Source of the DNA: Pseudomonas sp. MN1F
GTDB lineage: Bacteria; Pseudomonadota; Gammaproteobacteria; Pseudomonadales; Pseudomonadaceae
Assembly (NCBI RefSeq): GCF_009391885.1
Contig: NZ_VZII01000016.1
Location: forward strand, 1 to 64,000
Direction of reading: 5' to 3'
DNA: 64,000 nucleotides
Shown here: positions 17,310 to 24,559 of the stretch, one piece after another
How positions within the stretch are numbered: the first letter of the stretch is position 1
Layout of the letters: each line of letters starts with the position of its first letter
Notes under the pieces: model-generated
Told to the model about the DNA's origin: nothing
The model's input: only the letters and a program-made list of their open reading frames with translations
The model's database searches: none
Position numbers and translations under genes: made by a program

Positions 17310-18290
17310 TGTGGATAACCTGCGGGAAAGACGCTGCAGCCCTTTACCAGCCTGGCCTGTAGAACACTGATCATTTTTTGTTCAGTGCTTAGCTTGGCCA
17401 GGCTGCGCTAGAATGTGCCGTCTTTTCCACAGCCTGCTGCCTACCATGTCAGATAAATCCCCCGCTTCCTCTCCCCAGGCCGTCGTGATTGGCGGCGGCC
17501 CTGCCGGCCTGATGGCCGCAGAAGCCATGGCCCAGGCGGGCCTGGCGGTGGAAGTGTTCGACGCCATGCCATCGGTGGGCCGCAAGTTCCTGCTGGCCGG
17601 CGTCGGCGGCATGAACATCACTCATTCGGAAGCTTATCCACAGTTCGTTTCGCGCTACGCCGAGCGACAGAGCGAGATTGACGGGCTATTGCGCGACTTC
17701 GATGCCGATGCGCTGCGCCAGTGGATTCACGGGCTGGGTATTGAAACCTTCGTCGGCACGTCGGGCCGGGTTTTCCCGACCGACATGAAGGCTGCCCCGC
17801 TGCTGCGCGCCTGGCTGAAGCGCCTGCGTGACAACAATGTAGTTATCCACACCCGCCATCGCTGGCTGGGCTGGAATGCCGACGGGAGCTTGCGCCTCGC
17901 TTATCCACAGGGTGAATTGCAGGTCAAGGCCGACGCCGTGGTGCTGGCCCTCGGTGGCGCCAGCTGGGCAAGGCTGGGCTCCGACGGTGCCTGGCAGCCA
18001 TTGCTGGCCGAACGTACTGTGGATATCTCGCCGCTGCGGCCGAGCAACTGCGGTTTCGAGGTCGAAAGCTGGAGCCCAGTGCTTGTGGACAAGTTTGCGG
18101 GGGCGCCGCTGAAGAACATTGCCTTGAGTGTGCCAGGCATGGCGCCGCGCAAAGGCGAGTTCATCCTCACCGCACAGGGCGTCGAGGGCAGCCTGGTGTA
18201 CGCATGGTCGGCGCAGCTGCGCCAGGCCATCGAGCATGAGGGGCAAGCCAGGCTATTGCTTGATCTGCTGCCGGACAAGCCTGTGGACAA
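17310..18290. repeat. Cluster of DnaA-box sequences in and before the flavoprotein gene
   Basis: Four perfect TTATCCACA boxes occur at 17310-17318 (minus), 17634-17642, 17843-17851 and 17901-17909 (plus). One-mismatch versions are at 17423-17431 (TTTTCCACA), 18019-18027 (TGTGGATAT), 18084-18092 and 18282-18290 (TGTGGACAA). By eye only two other perfect copies were found in the window (26469-26477 and 28478-28486). Two of the boxes use the less common codon pair TAT-CCA where TAC-CCG would be expected. This looks like a DnaA-binding locus; see findings. Confidence 0.6.
17409..17414 (+). promoter_or_regulatory. Probable -10 box of the flavoprotein gene
   Basis: TAGAAT, with TGCTTA 17 bases upstream as a weak -35. 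If used, transcription would begin near 17420, so the ATG at 17413 cannot be the start and ATG 17446 is chosen. Confidence 0.4.
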
Positions 18291-18687
18291 AATTGCCCAG
18301 GCGCTGGCCAAGCCACGCGGGTCGCGGTCGATGGCCAAGCACCTGCATAGCCAGTTGGGGATCGACGGGGTCAAGGCGGGGTTGCTGCGGGAGCTGACGG
18401 ACCATGCGACGTTTGCCGATCCCCAGGCGTTGGCGCGGGCGATCAAGGCCTTGCCGATCACGCTGCTACGGACGCGCCCGCTGGATGAAGCGATCAGCAG
18501 CGCCGGTGGCGTGCGTTTCGAAGGGCTGGATGAAGGGTTGATGGTTCGCCGGATGCCGGGGGTGTTCTGTGCCGGCGAAATGCTGGACTGGGAGGCGCCG
18601 ACCGGGGGGTATCTGCTGACGGCGTGCTTTGCCAGTGGTTTGCGTGCGGGGAGAGCCGCAGCAGACTGGCTGAAATCTCAAGGCTGA
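17446..18687 (+). CDS. FAD-dependent flavoprotein, PP_4765 family (HI0933/BaiN-like)
   Basis: A 413-residue protein starting MSDKSPASSPQAVVIGGG. The dinucleotide-binding motif VIGGGPAGLMAAEAMAQAG is followed by GRKFLLAGVGGMNITHSE, a hallmark of the HI0933-like group, and the C-terminal GEMLDWEAPTGGYLLTACFASG binds FAD. It matches the family defined as TIGR03862 (uncharacterised flavoprotein, PP_4765 family). The reaction is unknown; relatives include 3-dehydro-bile-acid reductases. The gene carries seven of the eight DnaA-box-like sites listed separately. A REP palindrome follows its stop. Confidence 0.88.
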   Translation: MSDKSPASSPQAVVIGGGPAGLMAAEAMAQAGLAVEVFDAMPSVGRKFLLAGVGGMNITHSEAYPQFVSRYAERQSEIDGLLRDFDADALRQWIHGLGIETFVGTSGRVFPTDMKAAPLLRAWLKRLRDNNVVIHTRHRWLGWNADGSLRLAYPQGELQVKADAVVLALGGASWARLGSDGAWQPLLAERTVDISPLRPSNCGFEVESWSPVLVDKFAGAPLKNIALSVPGMAPRKGEFILTAQGVEGSLVYAWSAQLRQAIEHEGQARLLLDLLPDKPVDKIAQALAKPRGSRSMAKHLHSQLGIDGVKAGLLRELTDHATFADPQALARAIKALPITLLRTRPLDEAISSAGGVRFEGLDEGLMVRRMPGVFCAGEMLDWEAPTGGYLLTACFASGLRAGRAAADWLKSQG

Positions 18688-18697
18688 CCCCGCTCCC

Positions 18698-18784
18698 CTG
18701 TGGGAGCGGGCTTGCCCGCGAAGCAGGCAACGCGGTGCTTGGCACGGGCTTCGCCCGTGTTCGCGGGCCCGCCCGCTCCCACAG
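18698..18784. repeat. REP palindrome between convergent genes
   Basis: Arms CTGTGGGAGCGGGCTTGCCC (18698 on) and its near complement (18762-18784) enclose a second small hairpin (GGCACGGGC region). It lies between the convergent flavoprotein and rhlE stops. Confidence 0.8.
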
Positions 18785-18805
18785 AGGTACGCGCTACTCC
18801 CGTAA

Positions 18806-20137
18806 TTACGGTTTGCGCTTGCGCGGCCCGCCGTTGAAGCTCGGCACCTTGCGCACTGCCTTGACCGATGGCTCGGCAACGCCCGCCTCGGCGCTGTCCA
18901 TCCAGCGCCCCAGCCCGCGCTTGGCGCTGTTCTCTTTCGGTTTCTTGGGCTTCTTCGGCTTCTTGATCACCTGGCCACTGGCATCGGTCATCGGTACCCG
19001 GTGCTCGGGGATGAAGTCAGGCTCTTCATGACGCGGCAAGGTCTGCCGGGTCAGCACTTCAATCGCCGACAGCATCTGCACTTCATCGGCACACACCAGC
19101 GAGATCGCCTCGCCCTTGTTGCCGGCCCGGCCGGTACGGCCAATGCGGTGCACATAGTCCTCGGCCACGATCGGCAGGTCGAGGTTGACCACCAGCGGCA
19201 GGTCGTCAATGTCCAGGCCACGGGCCGCAACATCGGTCGCCACCAGCACCTGGATCTCGCGCGCCTTGAAACTGTCCAGCGCGCGCTGACGGGTAGCCTG
19301 CGGGCGATCGCCGTGAATGCCGTCGGCATTTACACCGTCAGCCAGCAGGCGCTCGACCAGCTGATCGACGCCATTGCGGGTCTTGGCGAATACCAGCACC
19401 TGCTTCCAGCGCTGCTTGCGCAGCAGGTGCATGAACAACTCGGTCTTGCGCTTCTTGTCCACAGGCACCAGCCACTGCTTGACCGTGGTCGCCGCAGCGT
19501 TGCGCGGGCTGACTTCAATGCTCAACGGATCATTCAGCGCCAGGCCGGCGAGCATGCGGATCTGCTCGGAGAAGGTGGCGGAGAACAACAGCGTCTGGCG
19601 CTTGCGCGGCAAGGCGGCATACACCGACTGCAGCTCTTCGGCAAAGCCCAGGTCAAGCATGCGGTCGGCTTCATCGAGCACCAGGGTCTGTACCTGGTTG
19701 AACTTCACCGCGTTCTGACGGAACAGGTCGAGCAAGCGGCCGGGCGTAGCCACCAGCAGGTCGACGCCACGGCGCAGGCGCATCATCTGCGGGTTGATGC
19801 TGACCCCGCCGTACACCGCGTAGGTGCTCAGCGGCAGGTTCTCGGCATACTCGCGCACGTTGTTGTGCACCTGCTCGGCCAGCTCGCGGGTCGGCACCAG
19901 CACCAGCGCACGGATCGAGTTGCTGGCAACCTTCTCACCTTCCAGGGCCAGGCGCTGCAGCACCGGCAGGGCGAAACCGGCAGTCTTGCCGGTGCCGGTC
20001 TGGGCTGCGGCCATCAGGTCGCGGCCGGCCAGCACGGCAGGGATGGCCTTGGCCTGGACCGGGGTCGGGGTGGTGTAGTCCAGCTGCTGCAAGGTGCGCA
20101 GCAGCGGTTCGATCAGGCCGAGTTGGGCGAAATTCAT
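18806..20137 (-). CDS. rhlE: DEAD-box ATP-dependent RNA helicase RhlE
   Basis: A 443-residue protein with the full set of DEAD-box motifs: Q motif (YTTPTPVQAKAIP), motif I AAQTGTGKTAG, Ia PTRELAEQ, GG, Ib ATPGRLLD, motif II DEAD, motif III SATF, IV VFAKT, V ATDVAARGLDID and VI HRIGRTGRAG. The C-terminal tail (from about residue 370) is basic and low in complexity, with KPKKPKKPKKPK, and probably binds RNA. RhlE unwinds short RNA duplexes in ribosome assembly and mRNA turnover. Monocistronic on the minus strand. Confidence 0.93.
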   Translation of the reverse strand: MNFAQLGLIEPLLRTLQQLDYTTPTPVQAKAIPAVLAGRDLMAAAQTGTGKTAGFALPVLQRLALEGEKVASNSIRALVLVPTRELAEQVHNNVREYAENLPLSTYAVYGGVSINPQMMRLRRGVDLLVATPGRLLDLFRQNAVKFNQVQTLVLDEADRMLDLGFAEELQSVYAALPRKRQTLLFSATFSEQIRMLAGLALNDPLSIEVSPRNAAATTVKQWLVPVDKKRKTELFMHLLRKQRWKQVLVFAKTRNGVDQLVERLLADGVNADGIHGDRPQATRQRALDSFKAREIQVLVATDVAARGLDIDDLPLVVNLDLPIVAEDYVHRIGRTGRAGNKGEAISLVCADEVQMLSAIEVLTRQTLPRHEEPDFIPEHRVPMTDASGQVIKKPKKPKKPKENSAKRGLGRWMDSAEAGVAEPSVKAVRKVPSFNGGPRKRKP

Positions 20138-20192
20138 GGCAATACCGTCAGGGGGTTCAGCGAAGGCGGCAAGTTTACCGCATCGCCCCTGG

Positions 20193-21107
20193 CTACTTGC
20201 AGATTTCGCCCTTCAACGGCTGTTCAGGCGCCTTGCGCCACTGCGGCAGGCCGATCAGCACCACGGCGCCAATGATCACCGCCATGGCCAGGCATTCCTC
20301 CGCGCCAATCTCTTCGCCGGCGAAGACGATGCCCAGCAGCACCGCCACCGCCGGGTTGACGTAGGCATAGCTGGTGGCGGCGGCCGGGCGCACGTTCTTG
20401 AGCAGGTACATGTAGGCACTGAAGGCGAGGATCGAACCGAACAGCACCAGGTAGGCCAGCGCGCCCCAGCCAGCTGCGGTGGGCATCTGCGTCATGCGCT
20501 CACCGGACAGCCCACTGCCCAGCAGCAATACCGCACCGCCGACCAGCATCTCGGCAGCACTGGCCATCGGCCCCTGGGGCAACGGCAGGCTTTTGCTCCA
20601 CACCGAACCGAATGCCCACGAAGCCGCCGCGAACAGGATCAACGCCGCGCCGATGGGGCTGGCCTGCAAGTTCGAGCCGAGGTTGAGCAAACCGATGCCG
20701 AGCAGGCCAAGGAAGATCCCGGCCCATTCCAGGCGCGAGTTGCGGTGGCCGAACAGCAAACCAAAGACCAGGGTGAACAGCGGCACCGTGGCCACCGCCA
20801 ACGCCGCCACACCCGATGCCACACCGGCATGCTCGGCCACGGTCACACCACCGTTGCCGCAACTGAGCAGCAGAAAGCCGATGGCACCTGCTGCACGCCA
20901 TTGCGGCCAGGTCGGTGCCGGCACCCCGCGCCAGCGCAGGAAGCCGTACAGCAGCCCGCCCGCAATCAGGAAGCGCACCCCCGCCATCAGCATCGGCGGC
21001 CATGACTCGACGCCGATGCGAATGAACAGGTAAGTGGAACCCCAGACCAGGTACAAGGCCAGGAAGGCGCCGACGAGCAACAGCGGAAAGCGACGGGAGG
21101 CAGGCAT
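20193..21107 (-). CDS. EamA/DMT-family transporter (YedA/RhaT-like exporter)
   Basis: A 304-residue, 10-helix protein with two EamA repeats (about residues 5-140 and 150-290). Start ATG 21107 (MPASRRFPLLLVGAFLALYL) gives the first helix at once; the open frame extends to 21365 through the neighbour's end and is not credible. WGSTYLFIRIGVESWPP is typical of the YedA group. Predicted export of an amino acid or another small metabolite across the inner membrane; the substrate is unknown. Confidence 0.85.
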   Translation of the reverse strand: MPASRRFPLLLVGAFLALYLVWGSTYLFIRIGVESWPPMLMAGVRFLIAGGLLYGFLRWRGVPAPTWPQWRAAGAIGFLLLSCGNGGVTVAEHAGVASGVAALAVATVPLFTLVFGLLFGHRNSRLEWAGIFLGLLGIGLLNLGSNLQASPIGAALILFAAASWAFGSVWSKSLPLPQGPMASAAEMLVGGAVLLLGSGLSGERMTQMPTAAGWGALAYLVLFGSILAFSAYMYLLKNVRPAAATSYAYVNPAVAVLLGIVFAGEEIGAEECLAMAVIIGAVVLIGLPQWRKAPEQPLKGEICK

Positions 21108-21216
21108 GGCAGACAACTCAGAAATCCGTTTTCGGGTGACCGAGTTTAGGGCTGTGTGCAAGTAAAGATAAGTTACAAAACAGCGCGAAATGAGCGGCAC
21201 ACTTTTGGTGCGCTCA

Positions 21217-21822
21217 TCAGGCGTACTTGGCCAAGGTTTCGCGAACTTTCGCGGCAGGCGTTTTCTGCAGGCGGCAAAGCAGCTCGTGGGAGAGTTGCTG
21301 GATGCCGTGGCTCTGGCGTAGCACACCGGCCAAATGTTGCAGCAGGTTGGCGGCCATCTCCGCATCGGCCATCGCCCGGTGCGCGGTACCGGTATCCGGC
21401 AGCGCGGCCCAACGGGTCAAGGTACCCAGCTTGTGGTTCGGTGCCGCCGGCAGCAGGCGCCGTGACAGCAGCAGGGAACAGGCGAAGGCCTGGCGACGGC
21501 TGCGGCCGATGCGGCTCAATTCGTAATCCCAGAACTTCTGGTCGAAGGCGGCGTTGTGCGCCAGCAGCGGGGTATCACCGACGAACTCGGCCACTTCGTT
21601 CATCACCGTGTCCACCGGCGGCGCCGTGCGCAGCATGGCGGTGGTAATGCCGGTCAGCCCGGCGACGAAGGCAGGCACCGGCACACCGGCATTCATCAGG
21701 CTCTGATAGCGCTCGACGATGCGCCCGCGTTCCAGCATCACCACCGCCACCTCGGTGGCGCGGCAGCCGGCACCGGGGGAAATACCGGTGGTTTCAAAGT
21801 CGATGACAGCAATACGTTCCAT
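21217..21822 (-). CDS. DnaQ-like 3'-5' exonuclease
   Basis: A 201-residue DEDDh exonuclease. ExoI is VIDFETTGIS (residues 5-14), ExoII LLAHNAAFDQKFW (about 86-98) and ExoIII TAHRAMADAEMA (about 146-157) with the catalytic His. Unlike DNA polymerase III epsilon, it lacks a polymerase-binding tail, so it acts probably alone on DNA or RNA ends. The gene is 8 bases downstream of the NYN gene on the same strand, which suggests a two-gene unit of nucleic-acid-processing proteins. Confidence 0.88.
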   Translation of the reverse strand: MERIAVIDFETTGISPGAGCRATEVAVVMLERGRIVERYQSLMNAGVPVPAFVAGLTGITTAMLRTAPPVDTVMNEVAEFVGDTPLLAHNAAFDQKFWDYELSRIGRSRRQAFACSLLLSRRLLPAAPNHKLGTLTRWAALPDTGTAHRAMADAEMAANLLQHLAGVLRQSHGIQQLSHELLCRLQKTPAAKVRETLAKYA

Positions 21823-21830
21823 GAAAAACC

Positions 21831-22310
21831 TTAGTGCTTGAGCAACAGCGTGCCCTCGATGGGCACATAACGGGTGGCGGCACGAATCAGCGACAACGCG
21901 GTCAGGCCGGGGACGCCATAAACCACCGCCTCGGTGCCGTGGCGCTGGATGACCCGTTCCAGCAGCAGGTCGAAGTCACCATCACCAGAAGCCAGCACCA
22001 CCTGGTCGACCCGGCTGGCCGCATCGATCACATCGAGGGTGATGCCCACATCCCAGTCGCCCTTGGCCGAACCGTCGCTGCGCTGGATGAACGGTTTCAG
22101 GCGCACGTCGAAACCGAGATTGCGCAGGATCTGCTGGAATTGCTGCTGCTTGCTGTCGCCACGGTCGATGGCATAGGCCACGGCCTCGACGATCTCGCCT
22201 TCACGGCTGACGTCCTTCCACAGTGCGGTGTAGTTGAAGTGGCAGCCGTGGGCCTGGCGCACGGTGTAGTAGAGGTTCTGCACATCGGCGAACAGCGCGA
22301 TCTTTTTCAC
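21831..22310 (-). CDS. NYN-domain protein (LabA/DUF88-like putative RNase)
   Basis: About 159 residues. KIALFADVQNLYYTVRQ opens the fold with the first catalytic Asp, KGDWDVGITLDVIDAA gives further acidic residues and VVLASGDGDFDLLLERV the last pair: the PIN-like acidic set of NYN nucleases. Start: two adjacent GTG codons (22313 and 22310) follow GAGGG; the second has the better 6-base spacing. The longer frame begins inside the terminator hairpin upstream and is rejected. Likely an endoribonuclease; target unknown. Confidence 0.8.
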   Translation of the reverse strand: MKKIALFADVQNLYYTVRQAHGCHFNYTALWKDVSREGEIVEAVAYAIDRGDSKQQQFQQILRNLGFDVRLKPFIQRSDGSAKGDWDVGITLDVIDAASRVDQVVLASGDGDFDLLLERVIQRHGTEAVVYGVPGLTALSLIRAATRYVPIEGTLLLKH

Positions 22311-22325
22311 CACATACCCTCGACA

Positions 22326-22350
22326 TGAAAAGGGGCGCAAAGCGCCCCTT
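22326..22350 (-). terminator. Intrinsic terminator after the DUF2076 gene
   Basis: A 9-bp stem (22342-22350 with 22330-22338) and AAA/TTT loop is followed on the minus strand by a TTTT run. It separates the DUF2076 gene from the NYN gene. Confidence 0.85.
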
Positions 22351-22378
22351 CGGAAATGCCAGCAGTATGCCAGACCGG

Positions 22379-23146
22379 TCAGACGAACGTATCGTCATCC
22401 GAGAAGAAGCCGCCGCCCTCGTTACCGTAGTCGGTATCGGCCCAGCCACCCTGGTCATTGCCCCAGCCACCGTTGTCGGCGACCTGCTGCTGTGCGCCCT
22501 GGTCATTCCAGCCGCCGTTGTCACTGGCCGGTGCCGGCTCTTCCTTGATCACCTCGACCACCTCTTCAGGCTGCGAGTGGTGGTTGAACAGGCTGCTGAT
22601 GCCTTGTGCCAGCAACACACCACCGGCCACACCCGCAGCGGTCTGCATCGCGCCACCGAGGAAGCTGCTGGCACCGCTGCGCGCCGGCGCGGCGCCAAAC
22701 CCGGCCTGTTGCGGTTGCGCTTGTGCCTGCATTTGCGGCTGCGGCTGGGAGAAGCCCGGCGCACTCGGCTCGCGCCAACCGCCACCCGATGCCACCGGCG
22801 CACTTGGGCGCTGCGGCTGAACCGGCTCCGGATTGCGCGCACCGGCACCGAAAATGCTGGAGAGGAAGCCACCGCCGCCATTGCTGCTGCTGGCACGGGT
22901 TGCCTCAAGCTGGGCCCGGGCTTGCTTCAGCTCAGCCTCCAGCTGCTTGTTCTGCTCGTCCAGGCGCTTGATCGCGGCTTCCTGAACCAGGATCGCCTGG
23001 GCCATGTAGTACGGCGCCGCCGGTTGCTGGCGGACATGCTCCTCGATCCGTGCCTGCGCCTGCGCATCACGCGGCTGGCTCGGGTCTTCGGCTTGCTTGA
23101 TGCGGCCGAACAGGCCGTCGATCAGGGTTTGTTCATCAGTGTTCAT
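22379..23146 (-). CDS. DUF2076-family protein
   Basis: A 255-residue protein. The N-terminus (MNTDEQTLIDGLFGRIKQAE) and a predicted coiled coil at about residues 55-82 (AIKRLDEQNKQLEAELKQAR) define DUF2076. The middle is rich in Gln, Pro and Ala, a short hydrophobic stretch (GGAMQTAAGVAGGVLLAQGI, about 165-184) may touch a membrane, and the acidic tail repeats Asn-Gly-Gly-Trp (NGGWNDQG, NGGWGNDQ). Function is unknown. ATG 23146 has GAGGTAG 4 bases upstream. It has its own terminator and is divergent from the YciC-like gene. Confidence 0.83.
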   Translation of the reverse strand: MNTDEQTLIDGLFGRIKQAEDPSQPRDAQAQARIEEHVRQQPAAPYYMAQAILVQEAAIKRLDEQNKQLEAELKQARAQLEATRASSSNGGGGFLSSIFGAGARNPEPVQPQRPSAPVASGGGWREPSAPGFSQPQPQMQAQAQPQQAGFGAAPARSGASSFLGGAMQTAAGVAGGVLLAQGISSLFNHHSQPEEVVEVIKEEPAPASDNGGWNDQGAQQQVADNGGWGNDQGGWADTDYGNEGGGFFSDDDTFV

Positions 23147-23301
23147 TGGGCTACCTCATGGGCTAGCAGGACATCGGACATGGCAAAGATGGGGGGCTTG
23201 GGCGAAGGATTCAATCACCGCGCGGGTGAAACTTTTTTCAGCAAGTGACAGCTCTGGGCTAAAGTTAGGCCCCTGTTTTTACTGCCTTGCGATGTTGACT
23301 G

Positions 23302-23958
23302 ATGAATCCGCTGAGCGTTCTGCGCGACTCCCTGTACTTCTTCCGCCGCCACCTGGCCAACATCATCCCGCTGTGCCTGCCGCTGGTGGTGCTCGAAGCC
23401 CTCACCACCCAGCTGCTGTACCGGCAGCTGGGCGACCAGGCCTCGCCGGCCTACGGCATGCTGATCAGCCTGTTGTTCTACCCGCTGTACAGCGCGGCGT
23501 TGATCCTCTACCTGGACACCCGCAGCAACGGCCAGGAGATCCGCAAACGCGACCTGTTCGCCCGCGCCGTGCAGCTGTGGCCGCAACTGGCCCTGCTGAT
23601 CACGATCAGCTCGCTGCTGATCATGGCCGGCCTGGCGCTGCTGGTGTTCCCGGGCGTGTGGATCATGATCAACCTGGTGTTCGCTGAGTACCTGCTGGTG
23701 CTGCGTGGCCTGCCAGTGGTGCAATCGATGCGCGAAAGTGCGCGGATGACCACCGGGCACTTCCTGCGCATCATGATCTGCGTGCTCGGCGTGCTGGCGC
23801 CGATCTGGCTGATCGATGGCCTGCTGCTGATGGCCTTCCCAGAGCCTGCGCCGGGCGTCGAACTGGCCCTGGACAGCCTGAGTGGGTTCCTGCAGTTGTT
23901 CAGCACCGTAGTGCTGTATCGCCTGTTCATGCTGCTGGAAGGTGAAGCTGGCGCCTGA
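23302..23958 (+). CDS. YciC-like (UPF0259) inner-membrane protein
   Basis: A 218-residue, six-helix membrane protein. NPLSVLRDSLYFFRRHLANI at the N-terminus and VFPGVWIMINLVFAEYLLVL in the middle are typical of the YciC group. No enzymatic motif is visible and the function is unknown. The start ATG 23302 lacks a strong ribosome binding site but gives the family's usual N-terminus. Confidence 0.8.
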   Translation: MNPLSVLRDSLYFFRRHLANIIPLCLPLVVLEALTTQLLYRQLGDQASPAYGMLISLLFYPLYSAALILYLDTRSNGQEIRKRDLFARAVQLWPQLALLITISSLLIMAGLALLVFPGVWIMINLVFAEYLLVLRGLPVVQSMRESARMTTGHFLRIMICVLGVLAPIWLIDGLLLMAFPEPAPGVELALDSLSGFLQLFSTVVLYRLFMLLEGEAGA

Positions 23959-24054
23959 CGCTGTATACCCACGAGGCGCTGAAGGAAGCCATTCAGCCTC
24001 CCATGTGGCATGCCCGATCCATACGGTGGAGTCCCAATCACCTGGAGACTCCCC

Positions 24055-24549
24055 ATGGATTCGCAAATACAAGACGCTTACGCCCGCTCGTTCAGCGGCC
24101 AACTGTATGCAATCGCCACCAACAGGTATGTGCCCCTGCGGCTAAGCAGCAGCCGCGACAAATGGAGTTGGGGTATCACGCCTCAGAACGACTGGCTCAT
24201 GGCAGGCGGCAAGCAGAACTCCATACGCCTGGATTTTGCCTTCGACTCCCAGACACACGACCGACTGCATTACCACATCAGCCTCTCCGGCAGCGCGCAT
24301 CCCCCCAAGAAACTGGGGCTCAGCCTGAACGGTTACCTGGGTTTCTACCAGCGATTGGAAGTGACCGATTACTGGAAGATCGAACCGCTGGAGCTGACAG
24401 AGCACGGCCTGATCTGTCACCTGCGTGATCATCAGGGCCACCGTGCGGGCGCCATCATGGACACCCCGCATTACAACGGTCAAACACAGTACCTGCTGAA
24501 TACGAAAGAAGGCGAAACACTCACCTTCCTGCTTCGGCAAGACAGCTGA
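24055..24549 (+). CDS. Hypothetical protein (unrecognised, 164 aa)
   Basis: ATG 24055 (MDSQIQDAYARSFSGQLYAI) has GGAG 7 bases upstream. It encodes a soluble protein without signal peptide or membrane segment, and I recognise no domain. It seems rich in beta-strand-like alternation (RLDFAFDSQTHDRLHYHISL). The gene is lower in G+C by eye than hrpB and yciC beside it, so it may be a recent acquisition. An inverted repeat (GGAGTC 24028-24033 / GACTCC 24047-24052) overlaps the ribosome binding region and could affect initiation. Confidence 0.6.
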   Translation: MDSQIQDAYARSFSGQLYAIATNRYVPLRLSSSRDKWSWGITPQNDWLMAGGKQNSIRLDFAFDSQTHDRLHYHISLSGSAHPPKKLGLSLNGYLGFYQRLEVTDYWKIEPLELTEHGLICHLRDHQGHRAGAIMDTPHYNGQTQYLLNTKEGETLTFLLRQDS

Positions 24550-24559
24550 ACACCGCCCC

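Noticed and set aside
17413-17445. Longer start of the flavoprotein at ATG 17413.
   Set aside because: It lies within the probable -10 box and adds 11 residues before the FAD motif that fit no family start.
22311-22340. TTG start of the NYN protein at 22340.
   Set aside because: It falls in the terminator hairpin of the upstream gene; GTG 22310 has GAGGG at normal distance.
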